Shown: one piece after another, positions 17,643 through 26,048 of the stretch | Layout of the letters: each line of letters starts with the position of its first letter | Position numbering within the stretch: position 1 is the first letter of the stretch | Assembly: GCA_050954285.1 (NCBI GenBank) | Contig: JBPBPL010000013.1 | Location: 62,001-126,000, forward strand | From: Mucilaginibacter_A sp050954285 | Lineage (GTDB): Bacteria > Bacteroidota > Bacteroidia > Sphingobacteriales > Sphingobacteriaceae | Reading direction: 5' to 3' | DNA: 64,000 bases | The notes under the pieces: generated by a model | Told to the model about the DNA's origin: nothing | The model's database searches: none | What the model saw: the letters and a program-made list of their open reading frames with translations, nothing else | Position numbers and translations under genes: made by a program

Positions 17643-19283
17643 ATGAAAATCATTCACCTGTTGCTGGCGGCCGTACAATTTGCGCCGCTTGCCTTGTTTG
17701 CACAAAATAATTTGGCTAAAACTCAACCTGTTCAGGTAAAAGTAGAGAACGGGATATTGGAGGGAACAACCGAAGCTTCCGGCATCCGGAGTTTTAAAGG
17801 CATCCCGTTTGCCAAAGCTCCCGTTGGCGATTTGCGCTGGAAAGAACCGCAGTCAGCCGAAAACTGGACCGGTGTACGCAAAGCCGATCATTTTGGTGCC
17901 AATGCCATGCAAAAAAAGATTTTTGGCGATATGCTTTTCCACTCGTCGGGTATGAGCGAGGATTGTTTATTTCTGAATGTATGGACGCCCGCTAAATCAT
18001 CCGCAGAAAAACTGCCTGTACTGGTTTATTTTTTCGGAGGCGGATTTGTAGCTGGCGATGGTTCTGAAGGACGTTACGACGGAGAAAGTATGGCCAAAAA
18101 AGGCATCGTTACGCTAACGGTTAATTACCGACTGGGCGTTTTTGGTTTTATGGCGCACCCGGAACTCACTAAAGAATCGCCGCATCATGCTTCCGGAAAT
18201 TATGGTTTGATGGACCAGACCGCAGCTTTAAAATGGGTGCAGCAAAATATTGAGGCTTTTGGCGGCGATTCGAAACGTGTTACCATCGCCGGTGAATCTG
18301 CCGGTTCTATTTCCGTTTTCGCGCAAATGGCTTCTCCATTATCTAAAAACCTCATTGCCGGTGCCATTGGCGAAAGTGGTGCAATGATCAACCCAACGGC
18401 AGCTCCAATTTCTTTAGAACAAGCTGAAAATAAAGGGGTTGTCTTTGCGCAAAAGGCCAATGCTAGTTCGCTGTTGGCCTTGCGTACAATGAGTGCAAAT
18501 GATTTGCTGGATGCTGCTTCTCAGCCAGGGGCTTTTAGTGTGAGTGCTGCTGTGGATGGTTATTTTCTACCAAAACTGCCGGTTGCGATATTTGCAGCAG
18601 GCGAACAGGCAAAAGTTCCGTTGCTGGCCGGATGGAATTCTACCGAAGTGCAATACCAGTCATTGTTGGGTGGAGACGCGCCGACACCGGAAAATTACGC
18701 AAATAAATTGAAGCAACTTTATGCTGAAAAAAGCGATGAGGTTTTAAAATTGTATCCGGGCAAAACGCAGGAGGAAGTGGTTCAATCGGCAACAGCTTTG
18801 GCCAGTGATCGGTTTATTGTTTACAGCACCTGGAAATGGCTGGATCTGCACGCTAAAACCAGCGGCAAGCCAACTTATAGCTATATTTTTTCCAAACCCA
18901 AACCACCAATGACGGCCGATTTTGCCAACGCTACGCCAGGTTTAGCCGGTGGAATTACTAAAAACGCAGAGCCGCCAAAAGTTAAACCAGCTGCGGCGGC
19001 AGTGGGCGCACCGCATGCTTTCGAGATTGAATATGCAATGGGCAACTTGGACAAAAACAAAGTTTATGCCTGGACACCGGATGATTACAAGATATCGGCA
19101 ACGATGCTGCAATACTTTGCGGATTTTGTGAAAACCGGAAACCCGAATGCACCTGCCTTACCTGCCTGGTCGTTTATCAGTACTAATAATTTTCCGCAAA
19201 TGAATATCGGTTTGCATACGCAGCAAGAAAAAGAACAGCACCGCAGCCGGTATCTTTTTCTTGATCAGATTTATCAGAAATAG
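17643..19283 (+). CDS. Secreted type B carboxylesterase
   Basis: A 546-residue alpha/beta hydrolase of the carboxylesterase/cholinesterase family. A signal peptide ends near ALFAQ (residue 21). The oxyanion loop FFGGGFVAGDG (about 130-140), the nucleophile elbow GESAG with Ser219 and the late His in PHAFEIEYAMG are visible. It cleaves a carboxylic ester, probably in the periplasm; the substrate is unknown. The gene ends in a strong hairpin shared with the convergent GH26 gene. Confidence 0.93.
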   Translation: MKIIHLLLAAVQFAPLALFAQNNLAKTQPVQVKVENGILEGTTEASGIRSFKGIPFAKAPVGDLRWKEPQSAENWTGVRKADHFGANAMQKKIFGDMLFHSSGMSEDCLFLNVWTPAKSSAEKLPVLVYFFGGGFVAGDGSEGRYDGESMAKKGIVTLTVNYRLGVFGFMAHPELTKESPHHASGNYGLMDQTAALKWVQQNIEAFGGDSKRVTIAGESAGSISVFAQMASPLSKNLIAGAIGESGAMINPTAAPISLEQAENKGVVFAQKANASSLLALRTMSANDLLDAASQPGAFSVSAAVDGYFLPKLPVAIFAAGEQAKVPLLAGWNSTEVQYQSLLGGDAPTPENYANKLKQLYAEKSDEVLKLYPGKTQEEVVQSATALASDRFIVYSTWKWLDLHAKTSGKPTYSYIFSKPKPPMTADFANATPGLAGGITKNAEPPKVKPAAAAVGAPHAFEIEYAMGNLDKNKVYAWTPDDYKISATMLQYFADFVKTGNPNAPALPAWSFISTNNFPQMNIGLHTQQEKEQHRSRYLFLDQIYQK

Positions 19284-19299
19284 AACAGCTTTAAAATGT

Positions 19300-19348
19300 A
19301 AATGCTTCTTTTATCAACCCAAATTTTAGGTTGATAAAAGAAGCATTT
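19300..19348. terminator. Bidirectional hairpin made of two perfect inverted motif copies
   Basis: A perfect 20-bp stem (19300-19319 with 19329-19348) closes a 9-base loop. Each arm contains ATGCTTCTTTTATCAACC. It lies between the convergent carboxylesterase and GH26 genes. Confidence 0.85.
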
Positions 19349-19364
19349 AGCTAATAAGCCATTT

Positions 19365-20501
19365 TTAAAAAATGCCGAGAAACTTTTTGGATTGATAAAT
19401 CCCGTGCAAATCTTTTTCAAAAAAAGTATAAGGATCATTATAAAACTGGATAAAATCCGGTACTGATTTTTGGCCGGGAAATGGTGCATAAAAATGTGTT
19501 GGGCTGCTGCGGTCGTTTCGCCAAACTAATACATAGCATAAGCGCATCTTGCTGGTTTTCATGGTTTTGAGTAATGTGCCCGTCCACCAGGTTGGGTTTG
19601 GGATGGTTTCCAGTCCAGTTTCTGTAAATGCCGCCAGCTTACCATGATTAATAGCGTAATCAGAAATAATTTTTAATTTTTTGGCTACAGTCGGCAAATC
19701 ATAACGGTCGCGTCCCATATCGCCATAATTGTCCATGCCCAGCATATCCACGTAATCATCGCCTGGATAACGCTCTAAATAAGCGGCTTCAGTAGTGAAT
19801 TTGGCATCCGGAGAAAACGCATAAATGAAATTATGCACACCCAAACTATCGCGCAAATAATTAACGGTAAAACGCCAGATCGCTACAAAATCTTCTTGTT
19901 TGGTATGCTTTCTTCCCCACCAAAACCAATCCCCGTCGTTTTCGTGGAAAGGACGAAAAATGATCGGAACCAATTTTCCGTCTGCGCCGCGAACCGTATG
20001 CGCCCAATTGCCAATTCCTTTCAAAATTTCTTTGTATTGATTGTTGGCGCTTCCGCCAGGAATTAAATCCTGAACCGAGGCTTTGGAAAGCGAATCGACC
20101 CAATAAAAACCACCTTTAGAAAGCGGATTGTTAAAATGCCAGCAAGCCGTAGTTACGCCGCCGCGGTTGTACGTATCAATCACATTTTGGCGTACATCGG
20201 CTTTTGCTTTTTCGGCTGCTTCTGCGCCTCGACCAGAAAAATCACTGAAATCAACGCCAATTACAGCAGGATAGGAGCCGGTAACCGATTTTACATCTGA
20301 CCGGTTCGCATCGCCAGACCAGCCGTGCCCGTATTGTGTATCATGCTGATGACCAAACAAAGTGTGCTTTTTAGAAAGCTTCCACAGGTTTGCAAACAAA
20401 GCTTTGGTTTCTTTGGTGGCCTTCGGATCGATAGGCGTTCTTTTTTGGGCAAAGGCAGGTTGGAACCAAATTAAAATCAGTATAAAAACTGGCTTGGTCA
20501 T
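19365..20501 (-). CDS. Glycoside hydrolase family 26 (beta-mannanase-like)
   Basis: A secreted GH26 enzyme of about 378 residues that is expected to cut beta-1,4-mannan. Key motifs are FRPFHENDGDWFWWG (acid/base Glu after the FRPFH stretch) and AFTETGLE (nucleophile Glu), with GHQHDTQYGHGW and MLGMDNYG as further family markers. The start at 20501 (MTKPVF) places a signal peptide directly at the N-terminus; the ATG eight codons upstream is less likely. It is divergent from an esterase at 20721, so the two may act on the same acetylated glycan. Confidence 0.93.
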   Translation of the reverse strand: MTKPVFILILIWFQPAFAQKRTPIDPKATKETKALFANLWKLSKKHTLFGHQHDTQYGHGWSGDANRSDVKSVTGSYPAVIGVDFSDFSGRGAEAAEKAKADVRQNVIDTYNRGGVTTACWHFNNPLSKGGFYWVDSLSKASVQDLIPGGSANNQYKEILKGIGNWAHTVRGADGKLVPIIFRPFHENDGDWFWWGRKHTKQEDFVAIWRFTVNYLRDSLGVHNFIYAFSPDAKFTTEAAYLERYPGDDYVDMLGMDNYGDMGRDRYDLPTVAKKLKIISDYAINHGKLAAFTETGLETIPNPTWWTGTLLKTMKTSKMRLCYVLVWRNDRSSPTHFYAPFPGQKSVPDFIQFYNDPYTFFEKDLHGIYQSKKFLGIF

Positions 20502-20540
20502 TTTTAAATTAGGCTTGCTAAACATGGATTGAAAATAGGT

Positions 20541-20565
20541 GATACTGTTTTTATCGGCATAAAAT
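20541..20565 (+). repeat. 12-mer motif copy (GT form) with AT-rich tail
   Basis: GATACTGTTTTTATC followed by GGCATAAAATT, in the divergent GH26/esterase region. Confidence 0.7.
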
Positions 20566-20604
20566 TAAACCAATTACGCTATAAAACGTTGCCGTTTTTT
20601 ATGC

Positions 20605-20619
20605 GGTAAAAGAAGCATT
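20605..20619 (-). repeat. 12-mer motif copy (TTC form)
   Basis: Reads AATGCTTCTTTTACC on the minus strand, inverted relative to the GT-form copy 50 bp away. Confidence 0.65.
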
Positions 20620-20720
20620 TGGCTTGCAAAATGCAGAAATCTTGTCGGGATGTTGTCATAAACTTCGCCTCAAAGCCAATCGGATAAACTAATTTATGGT
20701 TTATGGATCAAACTATTTCT

Positions 20721-21533
20721 ATGAAAAAATTAAAAATTATTCTATCTATTTTGATAACCGGCTGGCAATTGGCATCGGCGCAAACCGTTACTAAAGATGT
20801 GGCTTATGGCGATGACCCAAAGCAGAAGTTTGATGTTTTCCTGCCTCAGCAAACGAAAACCAAAAGCAACGCAATCATCCTGATACATGGCGGCAGCTGG
20901 ATTGGCGGCGATAAAATTAACATGACGCACTGGCTGAAACCGTTGCAGACAGCTTTTCCTGAGGATGCTATTTTTACCATCAATTATCGTTTGGCCAGCC
21001 GGCAAAATAATGCTAACACCTGGCCTGCGCAAATTGATGACGTGGACAAGGCTGTTGCATTTATAAAAGATCATGCAAAAGATTATAATATCAACAAAAA
21101 ACAACTGATTTTATTGGGCGAAAGTGCTGGTGCACAATTGGCTTTGGTGGAAGCTTTTAATCATGATCCGGATCATGATGTTAAAGTGGTGGTCGACCTT
21201 TTTGGGCCGGCCGATATGGCTGATTTATATACGGCACACCACGAGCTGGCGATTTTAATGAAGGGCACGCCTGCAACTATTCCGCAGGTTTACGCTGATG
21301 CCAGTGTTTTGAACCATGTGAGCAAGAAAAGTCCGCCAACTATAATTTTTCACGGCACGGCTGACCCAATTGTGCCGATACGCGAAAGTGATAGCCTGAA
21401 CGTAAATTTGAAACGCGCCAAAGTGCCTTCCAGTTACATTACTTATCCTGGAAAAGGACATGGCTGGCGCGGCCCAGAAATACAGGATACTTATAGCAAA
21501 GCCATTGCTTTTATTAAAGAGCAGTTGAAATAA
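20721..21533 (+). CDS. Secreted alpha/beta hydrolase (esterase/lipase, BD-FAE-like)
   Basis: A hydrolase of about 270 residues with a signal peptide ending at LASAQ. The HGGSW oxyanion motif, the nucleophile elbow GESAG, the acidic residue in HGTADPIVP and the late His in GKGHGW complete the triad. It is similar to bacterial esterases that remove acetyl or feruloyl groups from plant glycans. The start at 20721 (MKKLKI) fits the signal peptide; the upstream ATG at 20703 adds six residues. Divergent from the GH26 gene. Confidence 0.88.
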   Translation: MKKLKIILSILITGWQLASAQTVTKDVAYGDDPKQKFDVFLPQQTKTKSNAIILIHGGSWIGGDKINMTHWLKPLQTAFPEDAIFTINYRLASRQNNANTWPAQIDDVDKAVAFIKDHAKDYNINKKQLILLGESAGAQLALVEAFNHDPDHDVKVVVDLFGPADMADLYTAHHELAILMKGTPATIPQVYADASVLNHVSKKSPPTIIFHGTADPIVPIRESDSLNVNLKRAKVPSSYITYPGKGHGWRGPEIQDTYSKAIAFIKEQLK

Positions 21534-21589
21534 GCCACATTTCGAAGGTAAAAAACAGGCGATAAAACAAGCATGAAATTATTTTTGGC

Positions 21590-21609
21590 GATACGTGTTT
21601 AAACGTATC
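21590..21609. promoter_or_regulatory. Near-palindrome upstream of the universal stress protein gene
   Basis: GATACGTGTTTAAACGTATC has GATACG/CGTATC ends and an inner GTTTAAAC palindrome. It sits about 60 bp before the gene start and could be an operator; no regulator is known. Confidence 0.35.
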
Positions 21610-21670
21610 ATTGTAAAAAATTTAGTGTTAACGGACATAAATTTTAACCAAAGCACCTTACCTGGACAGT

Positions 21671-22516
21671 ATGAGAACCTATTTAATTCCGACCGATTTC
21701 TCCTCATCTTCTGTGACTGCTGCGCACTATGCTGCCAGGCTAAGCACACAAACCGGCGCAACTAAGTTGATTTTGCTGCACGCTTACTACGTTTCTACGT
21801 TTGAAAGTGTGCTGCCCTCCACAGAGTTTGTGCAACTGATGCCATACGATGTTGATGAGACTTTCAGGCTGAAAAAAGAAGAATTGGAAGGAATCAGACA
21901 GGAATTATTGAAACTGGTGGAGAGAAAAACGGAAATTGAAATCCGGATCAGTCGCTTGCCATTGCTGCGTGCCATTTTGGAAGTGCAGGAGCAAACACAT
22001 GTTGATTTGCTAGTTTTGTGCAGTAAAAGCAGTTCAAAAGAAGATACCACTGTGGGGATGAACATTGTGCAGATTTCAAAAATCAGTCCTGCACCGGTAC
22101 TGGTGGTTCCGGCCAAAGCCGCTGCGCAAGCTTTACAAAAAATTGTGCTGGCCTGCGATTTTAAAAACATAACAAAACTAGTTCCGCTGAAACAACTGAG
22201 AAAAGTTTGGGATATGCTGCAGGCAGAATTACTGGTAGTACATGTGGATGCAAAAGGGTCACATCAAAATAAAGACCCGAAAATGCTGGCTGAAGAATCT
22301 GTTTTGGCCGAGATGCTGAAAGATTACCAACCTCAGTATTTTTACATCAACCATTCAAACACTACCCAGGGGATCGTAGATTTTGCTATCGAAAACCAGG
22401 CGCAAATGATTATTTCTTTGCCTCGGAAACATAACTTTTTCAGGTCATTGTGGCATAGCAGGTTTTCTGATCATTTAACCTTAAAATCAACTTTGCCGGT
22501 TTTATTGCTGAAGTAG
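21671..22516 (+). CDS. Tandem universal stress protein
   Basis: A 281-residue cytoplasmic protein with two UspA domains (about 1-141 and 150-281). The first opens with YLIPTDFSSSSVTAAHYAARL and ends with APVLVVPAKA; the second ends with LPVLLLK. The nucleotide-binding GxxGxxxxS loop is poorly preserved in both halves, so ATP binding is uncertain. Such tandem proteins are common in Bacteroidota and are induced by stress. An inverted motif pair follows the stop codon. Confidence 0.9.
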   Translation: MRTYLIPTDFSSSSVTAAHYAARLSTQTGATKLILLHAYYVSTFESVLPSTEFVQLMPYDVDETFRLKKEELEGIRQELLKLVERKTEIEIRISRLPLLRAILEVQEQTHVDLLVLCSKSSSKEDTTVGMNIVQISKISPAPVLVVPAKAAAQALQKIVLACDFKNITKLVPLKQLRKVWDMLQAELLVVHVDAKGSHQNKDPKMLAEESVLAEMLKDYQPQYFYINHSNTTQGIVDFAIENQAQMIISLPRKHNFFRSLWHSRFSDHLTLKSTLPVLLLK

Positions 22517-22525
22517 GTTTTGTGC

Positions 22526-22567
22526 TACTTCTTTTATAACCCTAAAATTTGGCAGATAAAAGAAGTA
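22526..22567. terminator. Hairpin of two inverted motif copies
   Basis: TACTTCTTTTAT (22526-22537) pairs with ATAAAAGAAGTA (22556-22567) between the convergent usp and MFS genes. The loop carries CCTAAAATTT. Confidence 0.75.
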
Positions 22568-22578
22568 TTATAAAATAC

Positions 22579-23727
22579 TCAACCCTCTATTTTACTCACC
22601 ATAAAAACCATCAGCGCACCCAAAGCAGCCATCAAAGCAAAAGACCAGCGCAAACCTGCGGCTTGCGCAATAAAACCAACTACGGGCGGCACCATTAAGA
22701 ATCCCAGATACCCTACGGTGGAAACCGAAGCAATGGCCGAACCGCTGCTTAATGTTTTGGATTTCCCAGCGATGCTGAACACCAGCGGTACTACGCAGGC
22801 TACGCCAAAACCAATCAAAATAAACCCAAAACCGGCTACTAAGGCAACCGGAAACAAAGCGGATAAAAGCATCCCTGCAAAAATTAAAATGCCGCTATAA
22901 CGCAACATTGGTTTGATACCGATACGATTAACCAGCCGATCGCCAAAAAAACGACCAGTAGTCATAGCGATCATGTAAACTACAAAACCGGCGGTAGCAA
23001 TGGCCGCGCTGGTATGTACTTCTTTTTGAAAATAAATGCCGCTCCAATCGTACATGGTGCCTTCGCAAGCCATGGAAGCAAATGACATCAAACCAAATTT
23101 AACCAGCGTTTTATCAGGCAAAACAAAAGCCGGCCGACGTTCCTGCTGTACCGGTTTTTGGTTGAGCGTATGCTGAAAGAAGTAAATGGCAATGGCAATC
23201 AGCAAAAAACCAACTATTGCAAAATGATAAGACGGTGGTACTTTGCCCGAAACCATTAAATAGCCCAACGCCGCGGCTGCAAAACCGGCCATGCTCCAGA
23301 TGCCATGAAAAGTGGTGATGATGGACCGATTATATAATTGCTGCACACTTACAGACTGTGCATTGACAGAAATATTCATCAAATTTCGGGAAGAGCCAAA
23401 GCAGAAAAGCACCAGAACCAACTGCCAAACCTGGGTGGTAAACCCAAGTAAGGTTAGCATTATGTTGAAAGCAACCGTACCTGCAAACATTACGTTCCGG
23501 CTGCTGAAACGGCTTAATAAATTGCCGGTGATGGGCAAAGTCAGCATCAACCCAACCGGCAACGCAAATAAAACGGCACCCAGTTCAGCTTCGTTTAAGT
23601 GCAGTTTTTGCTGAAGCGTTGGAATGCGGGATGCCCAGGTAGCGTACCCAAAACCGGAGACAAAAAAGAAAACGGCGGTTGCAATGCGGTAATTTCTGGC
23701 AGATTTACTGGCTGTTGTGATACTCAT
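22579..23727 (-). CDS. MFS transporter (YbjJ-like)
   Basis: An integral membrane carrier of about 382 residues with twelve hydrophobic segments. The N-terminal motif ATWASRIPTLQQKLHLNEAELG is typical of the YbjJ-like branch of the major facilitator superfamily; the loop RFSSRNVMF and GDRLVNRIGIKPML follow the usual inter-helix pattern. The substrate is unknown. The start at 23727 (MSITTASK) is preferred over the ATG six codons upstream because that ATG lies next to a terminator, but either is possible. Confidence 0.88.
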   Translation of the reverse strand: MSITTASKSARNYRIATAVFFFVSGFGYATWASRIPTLQQKLHLNEAELGAVLFALPVGLMLTLPITGNLLSRFSSRNVMFAGTVAFNIMLTLLGFTTQVWQLVLVLFCFGSSRNLMNISVNAQSVSVQQLYNRSIITTFHGIWSMAGFAAAALGYLMVSGKVPPSYHFAIVGFLLIAIAIYFFQHTLNQKPVQQERRPAFVLPDKTLVKFGLMSFASMACEGTMYDWSGIYFQKEVHTSAAIATAGFVVYMIAMTTGRFFGDRLVNRIGIKPMLRYSGILIFAGMLLSALFPVALVAGFGFILIGFGVACVVPLVFSIAGKSKTLSSGSAIASVSTVGYLGFLMVPPVVGFIAQAAGLRWSFALMAALGALMVFMVSKIEG

Positions 23728-23744
23728 CAAAAGAAAATTCAACA

Positions 23745-23793
23745 CAAAAAATAAGCCCGGACAAAGCTGAATATAGCGCTTTGTAGCCGGACT
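23745..23793 (-). terminator. Rho-independent terminator of the small minus-strand gene
   Basis: On the minus strand AGTCCGGCTACAAAGC pairs with GCTTTGTCCGGGCT (23754-23793, two-base bulge), followed by TTATTTTTT. It separates the 62-residue gene from the MFS gene. Confidence 0.7.
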
Positions 23794-23814
23794 GTTTAAA
23801 AAGCAATCGGGAGC

Positions 23815-24003
23815 TTATTTTTTGGGTACTGGTGGGGTAGAGGTAATTTCGCCGAACTCGTTTACGTAAGCCATCATGCTTTCCAAATCGCCACTGCCTG
23901 CATTTTGCTGGCGTTCCTGCTTGCGCTGTTCTTTTTCTTCCCGCTTTTTCAACCTGTTTTTTTCAAGTTGTTTTTTCATAAAAGTTGCCTGAGACTTAGC
24001 CAT
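23815..24003 (-). CDS. Small basic protein resembling the N-terminal arm of Bacteroidota cold-shock proteins
   Basis: A 62-residue, strongly charged, probably coiled protein opening MAKSQATFMKKQLEKNRLKKRE and ending YVNEFGEITSTPPVPKK. From memory, this matches the N-terminal extension of cold-shock-domain proteins in Bacteroidota, which continue after the TPP motif into an RNA-binding CspA domain. Here the frame stops and a terminator follows, so the cold-shock domain is absent. It may be a natural stand-alone form or a truncation. A long untranslated leader (24004-24639 contains no other gene) would fit a cold-shock-type transcript. Confidence 0.7.
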   Translation of the reverse strand: MAKSQATFMKKQLEKNRLKKREEKEQRKQERQQNAGSGDLESMMAYVNEFGEITSTPPVPKK

Positions 24004-24639
24004 AGTTTTTCGTTTTAAACTAACTCCGGTTTTACCTGTTTGAGGAGGTTTTAAGCAATTAAAAAATGCTTTATCCTGATGCCTTTAAAATTTAATTTCC
24101 TGCGTAGAACGGTTAGCTTTTGCAGAGAAAAATTATATCCTGATCAGATTGGAAGTACAGATCAGCAGGTGCTTGCTGGAGAATAGTGTTGTATATAATC
24201 CGTGTACAAAAGTACAAAATAAACCTATAAAAACAGCATCATGGCAACAGGAAAATTTTGGAAACGGTTACTGGATTGTCAAAAAAATCAAATCGGTTTC
24301 CCTGAAATGATGCAGGGTCAATGCTTCTTTTATCTACCTAAAATTTGGGTCAAAAATATTTCTCTATACTTAAACCGTAGGTTAAAAGCACATTCTGACT
24401 GCCAGTTCGGTTTTGCCGGTTATAGTTAAAAGCGGTGCTAAAAGCCAGAACCCTATAAAAAATAGTGCTTAAAAGAAGTATCCATTTATTCATCATCCAA
24501 AATCATCAGAGCTTCAAAATACCAAATTATATTTTTAAAGATCAAAGCTGAGTTGAAATGCATTTTCAATCATTGGGTTTATTACCAGTTCAAACAAAAT
24601 TTATGTTCTAAGCTTTATATCGAAATAAAAAATAAAGAT
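24004..24639. other. AT-rich 636-bp intergenic region with four motif copies
   Basis: No convincing gene. Motif copies: 24226-24240 (GT form, minus), 24320-24334 (TTC form, plus, with CTACCTAAAATTT after it), a degenerate copy near 24453, and 24469-24483 (TTC form, minus). A CCTGATC/GATCAG inverted pair lies near 24138-24170. Confidence 0.6.
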
Positions 24640-24852
24640 ATGAGCACACCCGATAACACGCCCGACAACGATCAACAAACTAATGATGACGGTTTGGATT
24701 TAACCACGCCAAACGATAACCAGGAACTGGATAAAATTAATGATGCCGTGCAGGCAGCCGAACCTTCATTTACGTTAAACCTCGGCACCGAACGCGCTAT
24801 TCAAAAAGAAGCTGATGAGGAAGATGAGACTGACCGGAATATCAAACAATAA
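24640..24852 (+). CDS. Small acidic hypothetical protein
   Basis: A 70-residue hydrophilic protein rich in Asp, Asn, Thr and Glu, opening MSTPDNTPDND and ending DETDRNIKQ. It has no signal, membrane segment or recognised domain and is probably disordered. The start at 24640 is chosen because the upstream extension is hydrophobic and unlike the rest, and because an A-rich leader (AAATAAAGAT) precedes the ATG. A strong terminator follows directly, which supports real expression. Confidence 0.6.
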   Translation: MSTPDNTPDNDQQTNDDGLDLTTPNDNQELDKINDAVQAAEPSFTLNLGTERAIQKEADEEDETDRNIKQ

Positions 24853-24869
24853 TCAAATCTTCAAAACTT

Positions 24870-24918
24870 AAAAAAGCCTTTTATCCAAGCAAATACTGCT
24901 TGGATAAAAGGCTTTTTT
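24870..24918. terminator. Strong bidirectional terminator
   Basis: A perfect 21-bp stem (24870-24890 with 24898-24918) starts with six A and ends with six T, with a 7-base loop. It serves the acidic-protein gene and the convergent 40-residue gene. Confidence 0.9.
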
Positions 24919-24938
24919 GATGAAAAGATTAATATTAT

Positions 24939-25061
24939 TTAATGCCCGATTGAAGTGTGGATAGAGTACCAAACCACCGCAATTGCAATGGCTATTAAAA
25001 ATATAATGGTCGGGATTAAACCGATAATATGATAATGTTCTTCTTCGTGATGCTGTTCCAT
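24939..25061 (-). CDS. His/Glu-rich single-pass membrane miniprotein (40 aa)
   Basis: A 40-residue open frame: a charged head MEQHHEEEHYH followed by one hydrophobic segment (GLIPTIIFLIAIAIAVVWYS) and a short tail IHTSIGH. It ends just before a strong terminator shared with the opposite gene, and an A/T-rich leader precedes the ATG. The composition is that of a real small membrane protein, perhaps a metal-site or oxidase accessory subunit, but I do not recognise it. Confidence 0.6.
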   Translation of the reverse strand: MEQHHEEEHYHIIGLIPTIIFLIAIAIAVVWYSIHTSIGH

Positions 25062-25146
25062 AAGGCAAATTTATTATAAATTTTTTTCTTTCGCAATTTT
25101 AACTCCTCAACGCAATTTGCAGTTGTTGGTTTCTGCGAAAATGAAA

Positions 25147-25416
25147 TTACTTTTTTTCTTTATATTTTACCTTTAAAAACAGCATGGTAATGTTCAGTCC
25201 AACGGTTAATAAATTTGTTAGAATGATAGCCACATCGCTTTTCATCAAACCATAAATTACCCAAAGTGCGTTGCCGGTTAGCATCACAATGAACATGAAA
25301 ATAGAAACATCACTTGCTTTTTTAGTTTTAATGGTTTGCACCACTTGCGGAATTAGCGCACATGAAGTACAGGCACCAGCTATCAATCCAATTACTTTTA
25401 CCAACGTTCCGTCCAT
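25147..25416 (-). CDS. SemiSWEET-type sugar transporter
   Basis: An 89-residue protein with three membrane helices of the PQ-loop/MtN3 family, which works as a dimer to move sugars by facilitated diffusion. The PQ motif is ALIPQVVQTIKTKKASDVS, followed by MLTGNALWVIYGL. It has the normal length for SemiSWEET proteins. It is divergent from the sulfite-oxidase-fold gene. The last codons contain a GT-form motif copy (25174-25185). Confidence 0.92.
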   Translation of the reverse strand: MDGTLVKVIGLIAGACTSCALIPQVVQTIKTKKASDVSIFMFIVMLTGNALWVIYGLMKSDVAIILTNLLTVGLNITMLFLKVKYKEKK

Positions 25417-25535
25417 AATTTTCTTTTTTAAAGTAACTGCCCTACCTGTGCAAAGTTTTGAATAATCGTGTTACAAAACGCCGTTATGTTTTAAAATATA
25501 TTTCGTTATTAACCGGAAAAAATTTTCATTTGTAC

Positions 25536-26048
25536 ATGTATAAATTATTGCTTTTGATGATATTTTCGGCACCCGCTTTTGCGCAGGAAGTACTTAAACC
25601 AACCACCAGTTTTTCAATCAGCGGAAAGGTAAATAAAGCTGTGGTGATCACAATGGATTCTTTAAAGCAATATCCGCTAAAAGAAATGGGCAGCTTTAAG
25701 ATTACCAATCATTTGGGTGATTTTAAACATCAAGACGAGCATTTAAAAGGCGTTTTGCTGAAAGACGTGCTTAGCCACACCATTTTTGCCGTAAGCGGAC
25801 CGAAATTATTGAGCCAGCTGTACTTTATTTGTACTGCTGGAGATGGTTATACGGTGGTTTATTCCTGGAACGAATTGTACAATACACCTGTTGGCGATCA
25901 GGTTTTTATTCTGATGGAAAAGAACGGTAAAAAAGCTGAACAACTACCCGAAAATATCCAAATGGCTTCGATGCTGGATGTTAAAACCGGACGGAGATAT
26001 ATGCACAATTTGAGCAAGATTGTGGTTGGGCAGGCGCAGAGTAATTAA
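25536..26048 (+). CDS. Secreted stand-alone sulfite-oxidase-fold (molybdopterin-binding-like) domain
   Basis: A protein of about 170 residues with a signal peptide ending at PAFAQ. The rest resembles the oxidoreductase molybdopterin-binding (SUOX-fold) domain: ITMDSLKQYPLKEM, a beta-rich middle with HLKGVLLKDVL and the C-terminal GRRYMHNLSKIVVG. It is shorter than full sulfite oxidases, and the cofactor-binding Cys cannot be assigned with confidence. The start at 25536 (MYKLLLL) gives a proper signal peptide. It converges with 4 bp overlap on modC of a molybdate transporter, so a molybdenum link is plausible. Confidence 0.7.
   Translation: MYKLLLLMIFSAPAFAQEVLKPTTSFSISGKVNKAVVITMDSLKQYPLKEMGSFKITNHLGDFKHQDEHLKGVLLKDVLSHTIFAVSGPKLLSQLYFICTAGDGYTVVYSWNELYNTPVGDQVFILMEKNGKKAEQLPENIQMASMLDVKTGRRYMHNLSKIVVGQAQSN

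Noticed and set aside
24241..24429. 62-codon open frame in the 24-kb intergenic region
   Set aside because: It reads through a motif copy (giving CFFYLPKIWV, which also appears in a shadow frame at the 19.3-kb hairpin) and has no domain or conserved start.
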